From QKMZ01 sp012965515 (GTDB taxonomy: Bacteria > Cyanobacteriota > Vampirovibrionia > Obscuribacterales > Obscuribacteraceae), in NCBI GenBank assembly GCA_937879965.1, contig CALFMP010000036.1, positions 620,001-684,000 on the forward strand: 64,000 nt of DNA. Reading direction: 5' to 3'. Made by a program: the position numbers and the translations under genes. Below the pieces are notes generated by a model. The model had not been told where the DNA came from. It made no database searches and was given only the letters and a program-made list of their open reading frames with translations. Shown one piece after another: positions 9,054 through 18,082 of this stretch (position 1 is the stretch's first letter; the number at the start of each line of letters is the position of its first letter).

Positions 9054-12000
9054 ATGCAAAAACTAGCGCAAGCCGAATTAGCTCGACTGCGATCCCTAAC
9101 TCCCGAGCAACTCGAGAATCGAGTTAAGTGGTCGACTGCTCTAGCCCTTGTTGTCGGCTTTGCCTGTCGTGGCGCTCAAGGGGTGACGTGGGCATGCATC
9201 TTTCTATGTTTTGTCGGATTTTTCCTGCAGTACGTCAAGCGCCTTGCGCCACCCGAAGCTACTGTTCATTCGATCACAAAGACTCATTTCAGTTTTAACT
9301 CGTTTTTCCTGTCCGCCGTTGCCGGCTCGATGGTCTTCCTTTTCTTCAAGGAAGGAATCGACGGCTGCATGCGTGACATGGCGCTCTGGGCGTTGATGTT
9401 TTGTCTTGTGTCATCTGTCGTTAAATTCAACTCGAGAGAATGGCGCTGGATAACAATCGGCGCTTTGGCCGTGTCCGCGGGTTACATCGGCACGATTCTC
9501 CGCAACATCATTTTTCAAACACCGATGTTCAGTCACCCGACCGGCATGCAAGCGGCTGTGCTGACCATGTTCAACACTTATGCGCTTTCGGCACTGGCGC
9601 TTGTGACTCTTGTATTGGTGGGGGTGGGGAGACTTTCGCGGCCGTGGAGCATGCGAAGGGAAACAGCAATAGCAGAATCGAATGTGTCATTGATGCAAAA
9701 GTTAGCCTGCTTTTTGCGTCGTTCTGTCAAACAGTGCGTTGCAGAACTCCCTGTGTATGCCTTCCTTGCTTGGTATGCGGGGGTTGTCTACTTTCTCAGC
9801 TTTCCTCAGGGCAGCGTTGGCGAGATGTTTGCCAATCAGTTTTTGACCTCGGCTCGCGATGCCAATATCTATCCTTACAACGAAAAACACGTTTACAGCA
9901 GACACAGTCGTTTGCTTGCGTCGGCAGAAGCCTCAGGAGGAAACTCGCCACCGGTTTTGGTACATCAGTACGAACTGGGTAAGGTCCCAGCACCTGCGGT
10001 TTCGAGCGATCCATTTGCCGATGGTGTCGACAATCCGCCACCACCTTCCACGGAAGCTGCTATCGAAGACACTGATGATTCAAGTTTAGTCTTAACACCG
10101 GATGCAAACGAATCAGGATTATCGCCTACAGTAATGGCGCCAGGAATTTCGGCGAACAGCTCTGAAATCGAGGCTGATCGCGAGTCTCGAATTACCACCC
10201 TCATAATCAAAGGTGTGGTCGCGCTGGGCCTGTTTGCCCTGCCTTTCTCATTGATAATGCGTGGGGCTGCATTCTATGCAGCTTTGATGCGCCGATTGAT
10301 GGGAGCTACCGGGAAGTTGCGAATTTCCGAATCGACTCTCGCTGCTGTTCGCGATACAGGTGACAAACTGCGATTGAAGTATGAGAGTAGATTTTTGGCG
10401 CATGCGGCAAGAACTTTTTGGTGGCTTCTCTTCTGGTATGCAGTGGTATTCTCCCTGGTGGCGTTCACCGGAGGTGGACTGGGCACCGCGATTCGAAATT
10501 GGCTCGACTTCTCTATTGTCGATAGCGGATTGAGGCACGTTTCTACTGAATACAATCTCAACATGCGCTATTTTATGGCGGCTGTGCTTGCAATGTACGC
10601 TTGCGGCCCGTTAGCTGTTACCGGATGCGTCTTTCTGCCCCACCGGTCCGGACGGAAAATCGTTGTGAACGAAGATGGCATTTCCGCACCGGATGGTCCG
10701 TATGCCTCAATGTGGCTGCGCACCTTCAGACTCTATGTGGACATCAAGTCGGTTACTCTAAAGGGCAAAGGTCTTCCCGACATCGAGTATGGCAAGGATA
10801 AGCGCCGTATCAAAATACGCTTCCGAACCGGTGGTTCTCTGTCGTTTCGTGTCATGGACATGCCGCCAGAAGACTTGCGACTTTTGCTGGAACGCATTGA
10901 CGAACATGCAGAAGACTGCGAACTCACTGAGGACATTGTGGCACTGAGAGTCAAGCTTTCCAAAGAGTCAGAAGCAAAATCAACCACAGATTCGAATTCC
11001 AAGAGAGGTAAATTCAAATCTTCGATTTTCGTTCCGTTTGTTGGCGGTGAGAGAATTGAAAACCACCAACTTCGCATCGTAAAAGTTCTTGCAAATAAGC
11101 CGCTTTCGGCTGTTTACCTTGTACGCCTTGCCAATGGAAAATTGGCTGTTCTCAAACAGTTGGTAATGCCCAAAGACGACGAAACATCTCGCGAACATCT
11201 TCGAATTTTCCAGCGGGAGTGTGAATTAATGCGAGAGTTGAAGCATGAAGGTATTGCACGGGTGATAGATGCTTTCAATGAGGGCAACAATCACTTCCTT
11301 CTGCTTGAGCACTTTAAAGGGCAGGACCTGAAGACCGTAGTCGATACATACGGTGCACGAAACATTGAGGATGTCGCAAACTGGGCGCTTAGCCTGTGCG
11401 ATGTGCTGGAACATTTGCACGCGAAGGACATTATTCACAGAGACGTCACGCCAGAAAACATTGTTGTCGGTGAGCACGATGGGGTTCGTCTCATTGACTT
11501 TGGCGCTGCACATCAATTTATAGAAGGCATCACCGGAACTTTAATTGGCAAGCAAAGCTATGTGGCGCCGGAACAGCTGCGTGGCAGAGCGTCGAAGCGT
11601 AGTGATATTTACAGTCTCGGTGTGACAATGAATTTCCTGCTGACGGCTAGAGAACCGGTTGCACTTCAGCAGTGTGAGCCGGAGTTGGGCAGTGGACGGT
11701 CTGCTCAGCTAATGCGCAATTTGATCATGGCTATGACAGACTTTGAAGAAGAGCGCAGACCGGAAAGCATTCAATCTGTAAGGCAGATCTTGATGGCTGT
11801 GCTAGACAAAGAGTACGTTGCGACATCTGCTCGTACTGCACCTTCCGCATTAGAAATTGCAGCAGAAGCAGAAACAGAAGCAGAAACAGAAGCAGAAACA
11901 GAAACAGAAACAGAAACAGAAAGTTCACCTGCTCCTGCTCCAGCACAGGTTCCGGCAAACGCTCCTGCCGACGTGGGCGAGGCAGAGCTTGCCGGACGCA

Positions 12001-12107
12001 CCATCCAACTCATGGCTGAGGCATTGCCGGAACAGACACTAAAGGTAAAGACTGGTCAGAAGAAGAAAGTAAAGGTCAGACAAAAAGCTGATTCTGAGAA
12101 ACACTAG
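9054..12107 (+). CDS. Polytopic membrane Ser/Thr protein kinase
   Basis: 1017 aa. The N-terminal 540 residues hold about nine hydrophobic helices with a polar loop (about 290-385). A beta-rich, PH-like segment follows (about 540-625), then a Hanks-type kinase domain (about 665-930) with ATP-anchoring K701 (AVLKQLV), H795-R-D797 in IIHRDVTPENIVV, D815-FG and YVAPEQLRG. All catalytic residues are present, with VTPEN in place of LKPEN. The tail has an EAET repeat, a Pro/Ala stretch and a basic end. No strong ribosome site precedes the ATG. It abuts the next kinase gene (TAG directly followed by ATG). Predicted to phosphorylate cytosolic targets in response to membrane or envelope cues. Confidence 0.92.
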   Translation: MQKLAQAELARLRSLTPEQLENRVKWSTALALVVGFACRGAQGVTWACIFLCFVGFFLQYVKRLAPPEATVHSITKTHFSFNSFFLSAVAGSMVFLFFKEGIDGCMRDMALWALMFCLVSSVVKFNSREWRWITIGALAVSAGYIGTILRNIIFQTPMFSHPTGMQAAVLTMFNTYALSALALVTLVLVGVGRLSRPWSMRRETAIAESNVSLMQKLACFLRRSVKQCVAELPVYAFLAWYAGVVYFLSFPQGSVGEMFANQFLTSARDANIYPYNEKHVYSRHSRLLASAEASGGNSPPVLVHQYELGKVPAPAVSSDPFADGVDNPPPPSTEAAIEDTDDSSLVLTPDANESGLSPTVMAPGISANSSEIEADRESRITTLIIKGVVALGLFALPFSLIMRGAAFYAALMRRLMGATGKLRISESTLAAVRDTGDKLRLKYESRFLAHAARTFWWLLFWYAVVFSLVAFTGGGLGTAIRNWLDFSIVDSGLRHVSTEYNLNMRYFMAAVLAMYACGPLAVTGCVFLPHRSGRKIVVNEDGISAPDGPYASMWLRTFRLYVDIKSVTLKGKGLPDIEYGKDKRRIKIRFRTGGSLSFRVMDMPPEDLRLLLERIDEHAEDCELTEDIVALRVKLSKESEAKSTTDSNSKRGKFKSSIFVPFVGGERIENHQLRIVKVLANKPLSAVYLVRLANGKLAVLKQLVMPKDDETSREHLRIFQRECELMRELKHEGIARVIDAFNEGNNHFLLLEHFKGQDLKTVVDTYGARNIEDVANWALSLCDVLEHLHAKDIIHRDVTPENIVVGEHDGVRLIDFGAAHQFIEGITGTLIGKQSYVAPEQLRGRASKRSDIYSLGVTMNFLLTAREPVALQQCEPELGSGRSAQLMRNLIMAMTDFEEERRPESIQSVRQILMAVLDKEYVATSARTAPSALEIAAEAETEAETEAETETETETESSPAPAPAQVPANAPADVGEAELAGRTIQLMAEALPEQTLKVKTGQKKKVKVRQKADSEKH
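11862..11921 (+). repeat. Hexanucleotide coding repeat GAARCA
   Basis: About ten consecutive GAAGCA/GAAACA units near the 3' end of the first kinase gene encode an (E-A/T) tract. Because the unit is 6 nt, slippage would change tract length without shifting frame. Confidence 0.8.
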
Positions 12108-14411
12108 ATGGCAACTAAAAACCGCAACAAAACTGCGAAGAAACCTAAGCCTCCAACCGCTCTTACGGAGAGCCCGAAGCTTGTCGTTGAAGAGAACTGC
12201 GAACCGGTTTCTGTTTCCACTGTTGACGTGTTTTTTGAACCAGTGGCGCAGTCCGTGTCAGAACCACAGGCAGAGGTTGCTTCCGATACAGGGGCGGTCG
12301 CGAATCCTGAGTCAGCCGCTGAAGGTTCTAAAGCACCGGTCGAGTCAGTTTCCAATTCTCAAGCAAAAGAGCCTTCTCAACCAACTCTGCTTTGCGAGCA
12401 CGAGTCAATTCGTAAGATGGAACAGATTGTGAAGGAAAAGCCGTGGCTAGTTTGGGCGGTGATCCTCGGCGTTCCTGTTGTGATGTTTCTATTTAGAAAA
12501 CTTTTGCTGCCAATCATGCTGGTTGTGCTCATACTCTTTGCGTATCAGGAGCTTAGTAAGTTTCTTCCTGCCGGTCCACGCCAAAAATTCGAGCGTTGGG
12601 TTGCACGCTTACGATTCATAAATAAGTATGGCGGCTACGTGTATGACGGAGTTCGGCAGATTCGTCCTTTCCTGATGGCTGGCGTCACGTTTTGGTCGGG
12701 ACCGTTTCTCATCGTCTGGATGTTTATCACTTATGTCCGCAAGATGTTCACAAGAAATGAGAAGTATGTCCGTGCGGATTTGTATTCGCCAGATAAGATC
12801 ATCATCGAGCAATCGGTGTCTAAGCCGGTGGAAGATGAGGAAGGCGCCAACTTCTACCATTCCCCGGCATTTGCCATTACCCTTCTTGCAATCTTTGCAC
12901 TGGGCGTTCCGACAGCCGCGACAATCGGTGTGTACAACCTCTTCGGAATTGATGCCCTTCTCGGATATCCGTCCAAAGATCCGGGCTTTACCAAAATCAT
13001 CTTACTAATCGGATTCTACATCTCGAGTTTTTGCTGGTGTGCAAGCGCACTTTTCTTCCGTGCTTGGTTTACCTACCCGCTCAATTTCAGCAGCAATGCT
13101 TACGACGTTGTGCTCGACGAGAATGCGATCGACAAGAAAAACATCAAGGGCTGGTTTGCAGAGCTGATGTGGTTTTGCTACCCGGAGTATTTACCGGTCA
13201 AAATTAAGTGGAAGGACTTGCACGAAGTCAAAATTACACAAGGTGGTTTCGGTCGACTATATCCGTTGCCTGACTCGTTGTTTTCCAAAGACAGTATTGT
13301 CTACAGAGTTCTGAATAAAGGCGCCGCGTTTACGGATGCGATTGTAGATCGCATTGGTCGCTGCGAGTTTGTTGAATTCCGTACGGCTGGTTCGGTCGCT
13401 CAATCGATCAAGCTGCGACTGTGGCAAATGAACAAAGACGACCGTGCTCGGGTTTTCTACGCGATAAGGAAGTGGGCACCGCTTGTGGTGGTGCCTGATA
13501 ATGTGCAGCAGGTGCTACTGGGATCAGCTGTTCTTGCTGAAACTCGCTATACGCAGATTTGGTTTGATTTACTAACTTCAAAAAGCGACCGCCAGCGCAA
13601 AGAATTGCTCGATGCCGGAGATCGTTTGAGAAATGGGGAGCTTGAGGTCGTGAGCAAGCTCGATTCAGGTGGGCAGGCGAACGTTTATCTCGCGAAATCA
13701 GCAGAGGAGAAAACTGTTGTCATCAAGGAATTCATTCTGACTGGTGACGATGATGTGGGTAACTTGATTGAATCTGCTGCAGACTTTGAAAACGAAGGCT
13801 CGATTCTGGCGCGTTTGGAACATCCGAAAGTTGTGAAGCTCCATGATGTTTTTACTGAGGATAGGCGCGTTTACCTGGTTCTCGAACATGTGGAAGGTCG
13901 GTCCTTGAGACAACTGGTCGCTAGCCAAGGACCTGTTTCTGAAGCTGAAGCAGTACGGTTGGGCGGCGAGATGGGTAAGGTTCTCACCTACCTTCACTCA
14001 ATCGTTCCGCCAATCGTGCACAGAGATTTCACACCAGACAATATTATTCTGATGCCTGACGGCAGCATCAAAGTCATCGACTTCAGTGTTGCGGGAAGTT
14101 CTGCCAACGTCAAAGATGGAGATTGTGTCGGCAAACATTCCTACACGCCGGCCGAGCAATTTCGCGGACAGCCGTGCCCACAGAGCGATTTGTACGCGCT
14201 GGGTGCGACCCTCTACTTCTTGACTGTCGGCTCCGACCCCCCGCCGATTACACAATTGCATCCTGCGGCGAAAGTGGACGGTTTGTCTCCTCAATTCGAC
14301 GCGATTGTCGCTAAGCTGACCGCCAATTCATTGCAAGAGCGCTACGAAACCGCCGCCTGGTTGGACATTGAGCTTTCGTCGTTGCAGAAAGACTCATATA
14401 TAATTGTTTGA
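12108..14411 (+). CDS. Second membrane Ser/Thr protein kinase, divergent activation segment
   Basis: 767 aa. A polar N-terminus (about 1-100) precedes four or more transmembrane helices (about 108-145, 185-208, 250-275, 290-315). A beta-rich segment similar in position to that of the upstream kinase follows, and then a kinase domain (about 510-760). K540 (VVIKEF), H638-R-D640 in VHRDFTPDNIIL and the metal-binding D658 are kept. DFG is DFS (D658-F-S660) and APE is changed to P-A-E in YTPAEQFRG. Activity is plausible because Lys, both Asp and Asn are intact. It begins immediately after the upstream kinase stop, so the pair is translationally coupled. It is shorter than, but collinear with, its neighbour, suggesting duplication. 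Confidence 0.9.
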   Translation: MATKNRNKTAKKPKPPTALTESPKLVVEENCEPVSVSTVDVFFEPVAQSVSEPQAEVASDTGAVANPESAAEGSKAPVESVSNSQAKEPSQPTLLCEHESIRKMEQIVKEKPWLVWAVILGVPVVMFLFRKLLLPIMLVVLILFAYQELSKFLPAGPRQKFERWVARLRFINKYGGYVYDGVRQIRPFLMAGVTFWSGPFLIVWMFITYVRKMFTRNEKYVRADLYSPDKIIIEQSVSKPVEDEEGANFYHSPAFAITLLAIFALGVPTAATIGVYNLFGIDALLGYPSKDPGFTKIILLIGFYISSFCWCASALFFRAWFTYPLNFSSNAYDVVLDENAIDKKNIKGWFAELMWFCYPEYLPVKIKWKDLHEVKITQGGFGRLYPLPDSLFSKDSIVYRVLNKGAAFTDAIVDRIGRCEFVEFRTAGSVAQSIKLRLWQMNKDDRARVFYAIRKWAPLVVVPDNVQQVLLGSAVLAETRYTQIWFDLLTSKSDRQRKELLDAGDRLRNGELEVVSKLDSGGQANVYLAKSAEEKTVVIKEFILTGDDDVGNLIESAADFENEGSILARLEHPKVVKLHDVFTEDRRVYLVLEHVEGRSLRQLVASQGPVSEAEAVRLGGEMGKVLTYLHSIVPPIVHRDFTPDNIILMPDGSIKVIDFSVAGSSANVKDGDCVGKHSYTPAEQFRGQPCPQSDLYALGATLYFLTVGSDPPPITQLHPAAKVDGLSPQFDAIVAKLTANSLQERYETAAWLDIELSSLQKDSYIIV

Positions 14412-14554
14412 TTAAAGAAGGCGTTGCCAGGCGGTCGAACCATAAGAATGGGAATAGTTTTCAACAACGTCAGTCGCCGAAAAAAGAATCGCCCAAGTAT
14501 TTTGTAAACCAAGTCGTTTTTCAACCCAAGTTGTTTCAAAAACAAGAGGTCTCA

Positions 14555-16366
14555 ATGAAATTCTTCAGCTCAAAGGTCGCCGGACTGACGAGGCTGACCT
14601 TACTGGCGTGCTTTCTTTTGGTTTCTACAAATCCAGCCCTTGCCGAGCGAATCAAGTCATTCAATGCTGATATTAAGCTCGACAAAGATGGAACAGCGCA
14701 TGTTGAAGAAACATTGGTCATGGACTTCGGCACCAATCGGCGCCATGGTATTCGCCGCTTCATACCAACTGTGTACAACCGTAAAGGCGGCTTGTACAAC
14801 ATTGTTTTGAACTTTACCGGTGTAAAGGATCAAAGAGGCAATCCTTACAGATACGAAGCTCACAGAGCCGCCCGCGACATTGTGTTGCAGATTGGCGATC
14901 CGGATGTTCAAGTTTCCGGAGTCATGACATACAAAATTGACTACGACGTTCGACGCGCGATCAACTATTTGGAAGGCGGTCCTGAATTTTACTGGAACGT
15001 CAATGGCAACGAAGGCAAATTTCCAGTCGACTTAGCTACTGCCAAACTCACGTTTCCGCAAGGCGTAAACATCAAAGACATCAGAACGACATCTTATGTC
15101 GGCTACTTCGGCTCGAAGAAGCACGCTAATGTTACACGTGATGCCGACGACATCACATTTAGTGCCAAGAACTTAAATCCGGGTGAAGGGCTGACCATTG
15201 TTGCAGGACTTCCGGCTGCAGCAATTCCACAACCGACAAAAATTCAGCAAGCCCGAGATTGGTTTTTGGATTGGTATCCGCTGGTTGTATTGCCGGCCGG
15301 TACTTCGATCATGCTTTATCTCTACTGGGTTTTTCAAGGAAAAGATCGAGGTCCGCGCCGCGCTGTGGGTGTTGAATTCACGCCTCCGTCAGATCTGACA
15401 CCGGCAGAAGTCGGCACATTGATCGATGAGAAAGTCGACATGCCTGACGTGACGTCGACGCTGATCGATCTTGCGGCTCGAGGCTATCTCAGGATAAGAC
15501 AATTGCCCTATAACGGCATTCTGATGATGAGTGACAAGGACTACGAGTTTAAGAAGTTGTCGCCTCCTGCCAACGCTATCCCGCTCAAACAACACGAAAC
15601 ATTTTTCATGGCTGCGCTCTTCGGATACGTTTGCGACACGACTTATTTGTCCTCGCTTCAAGGTAAGTTTCAACCGCATATCGTCGACATCAAAAATTCC
15701 CTCTGGAAGCAGCTCCTGAATGGTGGCTATTTCACACGACATCCCGACAATGACCGCGCCCTCTTCCGTGCGATTGGACTTGGTTTGATTCTTGTCGCCG
15801 GTATATACATGGCTTTGCACACATGGAATGAAGGTGTCGCCGGTGGTGGCGGTCTGGTTCTGTCCGGTTTGATCACCCTTTTGTCGGCCGGTGCCATGCC
15901 GTCACGTACCGACCTCGGCTCGAAGACTCTTTCGGAATGCTTGTCGTTCAAACGATTCGTCGAGAAAGCTGAGAAGCAGCGTATAGCGGTCCTTGCGAAA
16001 GAAGATCCGACCATCTTTGGAAGGCTTTTGCCTTACGCGATGGTATTGGGCTGCGCGGACATGTGGGCAGAGAAATTTAAAGAACTGCTTGTAACTCCAC
16101 CGGATTGGTATCAACCCTATAACGACGGCGCTACCTTCTCCGCTTTCGATCCCGTTTGGTACTTCGATGATCTTGGGCGCGGCATGTATACGATTCAATC
16201 CGGCTTTACTCAGCCGCCGGTTATTCGAAGCGGCTACTCCGGCGGCGGCGGCAGTGGTGGCGGTGATGGTGGCTGGGGTGGTTTCGGCGGCGGTGGCGGC
16301 TTCAGTGGATTCGACGGCGGCTTTAGCGGCGGCGGATTTGGTGGGGGCGGCACTGATTCCTGGTAG
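14555..16366 (+). CDS. DUF2207 family membrane protein
   Basis: 603 aa from the ATG at 14555, chosen because AGAGGT lies 5 nt upstream and a clear Sec signal follows (LTLLACFLLVSTNPALA). The reading frame is open upstream to 14408, but that part has no signal. Layout: an extracytoplasmic beta-rich DUF2207 domain (about 27-225), a transmembrane helix near 240-260, a cytosolic middle part with a winged-helix-like segment (LIDEKVDMPDVTSTLIDLAARGYL), two further helices near 420-460, and a Gly/Ser/Trp-rich tail typical of the family. DUF2207 proteins commonly neighbour LemA genes. The gene follows the two kinase genes and is probably in the same transcript. Confidence 0.92.
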   Translation: MKFFSSKVAGLTRLTLLACFLLVSTNPALAERIKSFNADIKLDKDGTAHVEETLVMDFGTNRRHGIRRFIPTVYNRKGGLYNIVLNFTGVKDQRGNPYRYEAHRAARDIVLQIGDPDVQVSGVMTYKIDYDVRRAINYLEGGPEFYWNVNGNEGKFPVDLATAKLTFPQGVNIKDIRTTSYVGYFGSKKHANVTRDADDITFSAKNLNPGEGLTIVAGLPAAAIPQPTKIQQARDWFLDWYPLVVLPAGTSIMLYLYWVFQGKDRGPRRAVGVEFTPPSDLTPAEVGTLIDEKVDMPDVTSTLIDLAARGYLRIRQLPYNGILMMSDKDYEFKKLSPPANAIPLKQHETFFMAALFGYVCDTTYLSSLQGKFQPHIVDIKNSLWKQLLNGGYFTRHPDNDRALFRAIGLGLILVAGIYMALHTWNEGVAGGGGLVLSGLITLLSAGAMPSRTDLGSKTLSECLSFKRFVEKAEKQRIAVLAKEDPTIFGRLLPYAMVLGCADMWAEKFKELLVTPPDWYQPYNDGATFSAFDPVWYFDDLGRGMYTIQSGFTQPPVIRSGYSGGGGSGGGDGGWGGFGGGGGFSGFDGGFSGGGFGGGGTDSW

Positions 16367-16661
16367 TTTTCACAGAAATGTTGTTCAGAAAACAAAAATC
16401 GATTTCGCACTCTAAATTTCTGTTGCGAAACCGCCGGCGATTTTTGCGCCATTAAATCTGTTGAATGCGATTCCTGAAAACTATGGGGCGGCGGCTCGCT
16501 TCACAACTACATCCCCACAAAATCCCTCAGAGTAGGGAGATTACGCAGGGTTTTCAAGCGATAAGTAATCGCTCACTTTGCTCGACAATGATCGTTCAAC
16601 GACTTAACATAGGAGAGTCGAATTCAAATGAATTTGATCGCTGTTTGTGAGGATTTGGTAG

Positions 16662-17246
16662 TTGTTGCAAGAGCTGCCCAGTAACATCAGTTATCTGAAA
16701 GAGTACATTTGCCCGGTTTCTGAACTCGAAGATAATCTAGTAGAGGTCAGAGATATATTTGGTGGATTGCCGCCTGGTATCATCCCTGGTGCTTGGCGAA
16801 AAGGGCGCGGATATTACGCTCGCAATCTTGCTGGTCCGAAGCCGACCAAAGAAATCATTCAATCTGTCGAACAATATCTTTTCTACGGTGACCCCAGCCG
16901 CAATCTTTTTGCGCTCGGTCATGGTTACGACGAGCAACGTCAGTGGGTAATCAACAACATTCTGCTCGACGGCGCTCCGGCACGTACGCAAGCAAGCTAC
17001 AGAAAACTGCCCTTCGAAGTGAAACGCCGCGCACGCCTCTGGGGCGATCGCGTTGCTGATTGCCTCGATCTTGTTGATGAAACAGACAGTATCGAGGTTC
17101 TCAAAACCGCAATTGTCTCACTGAAAGCGTTGCTTTTCACGGCGCCGTCTGATTGCGATGCACAAGGACTTCGCTCCGTAATTCGCCACCTGCGCATGGT
17201 GCTCTCTCAGCACACCGTCGAAGGCACCTGGGGACTCGTTCGCTAA
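16662..17246 (+). CDS. Hypothetical soluble protein
   Basis: 194 aa, not recognised. It is a soluble, mixed alpha/beta-like protein with a Gly-Pro-rich N-terminal third (FGGLPPGIIPGAWRKGRGYY) and a helical C-terminal half (EVKRRARLWGDRVADCLDLVDE... VIRHLRMVLSQH). The start is a TTG at 16662 with AGGA 8 nt upstream; no in-frame ATG occurs. The 295 bp before it contain no convincing gene. It is convergent with the regulator gene ending at 17291. Codon use resembles that of its neighbours. Confidence 0.7.
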   Translation: MLQELPSNISYLKEYICPVSELEDNLVEVRDIFGGLPPGIIPGAWRKGRGYYARNLAGPKPTKEIIQSVEQYLFYGDPSRNLFALGHGYDEQRQWVINNILLDGAPARTQASYRKLPFEVKRRARLWGDRVADCLDLVDETDSIEVLKTAIVSLKALLFTAPSDCDAQGLRSVIRHLRMVLSQHTVEGTWGLVR

Positions 17247-17290
17247 ATCTTGTGATGCAGGAGTGATGCGGCGCTAATGACTAGTGCGCT

Positions 17291-17977
17291 CTATTTCTTG
17301 TCCGTAGTCTTTGTTTCGAATTTGTACCCGACGCCGTATACGGTTTTAATTTCCGCCTGCAACGTGTCTCCCAACTTATTGCGCAATCGATTGACGTAAA
17401 CCTTCACCGCATCAGTCGACGCTTCCGTGTCCGATTGCCAAACTCTGGCAATGATCGCTTCGGGACTGAAAACTTGATTTGGATGGCGCATGAGAAACTC
17501 GAGCAGTGCAAATTCGCGTTTGGTAAGTGGAATTTCAACGCCATCTTTGGTGAAAGTGAATGTTTTGGCGTTCAGTTCATAGTCCGCTGTTTTTAGAACA
17601 TTGGTCTGAACACCTTCCGGTCGTCTCATCAATGCGCGCACTCGGGCGGCCAACTCTTTGACATGGAAAGGTTTAGTCAGATAATCATCTGCACCCGAAT
17701 CAAGGCCTAACTCCTTTTCTTCAATCTTGCCGCGCCCTGTCAATATGATCACCTTTCCTTCACCGCCGCGGTGTCGGTAAGTTCTTAGGATGTCGACGCC
17801 GTCTTTGTCCGGCAGCCCGAGGTCTAACACAATCAGGTCGTATTCCGAAACCGCTAACAAGGTCAGCGCATCAGCTCCGCTGGCGGCATGCTCGACCATA
17901 TGCCCTTCGCCCTTCAACAACTCTGTGACTGAGTCAGCCAGGTTTGAATCGTCTTCGACTATGAGTAGCTTTGCCAT
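17291..17977 (-). CDS. OmpR/PhoB-family response regulator
   Basis: 228 aa. The receiver domain has E8-D9-D10, phospho-acceptor D52 (LIVLDLGLP), ILTGRG and YLTKPF. The winged-helix domain contains PLTKREFALLEFLMRHPNQVFS and TDAVKVYVNRLRNKL. It is closely similar to the regulator at 7505-8191, with an identical FALLEFLMRHPNQVFS segment. It is divergent from the CHASE3-type kinase at 18083, 105 bp away, and the two probably form a cognate pair. It is another candidate to bind the 17-bp, 11-bp-period element found further downstream. Confidence 0.95.
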   Translation of the reverse strand: MAKLLIVEDDSNLADSVTELLKGEGHMVEHAASGADALTLLAVSEYDLIVLDLGLPDKDGVDILRTYRHRGGEGKVIILTGRGKIEEKELGLDSGADDYLTKPFHVKELAARVRALMRRPEGVQTNVLKTADYELNAKTFTFTKDGVEIPLTKREFALLEFLMRHPNQVFSPEAIIARVWQSDTEASTDAVKVYVNRLRNKLGDTLQAEIKTVYGVGYKFETKTTDKK

Positions 17978-18082
17978 GCTGCCAGTAGTTTTCCAGTTGC
18001 CGGGGGTACGTAGTTTTTAGCCTAGCCTGATATATTCTACCCACCGGGACTGCCATCACGTTTTTACCGACCAAAGAGCGGC

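Noticed and set aside
16465..16650. 61-aa frame before the hypothetical at 16662
   Set aside because: No ribosome site and unusual composition; the region appears non-coding.
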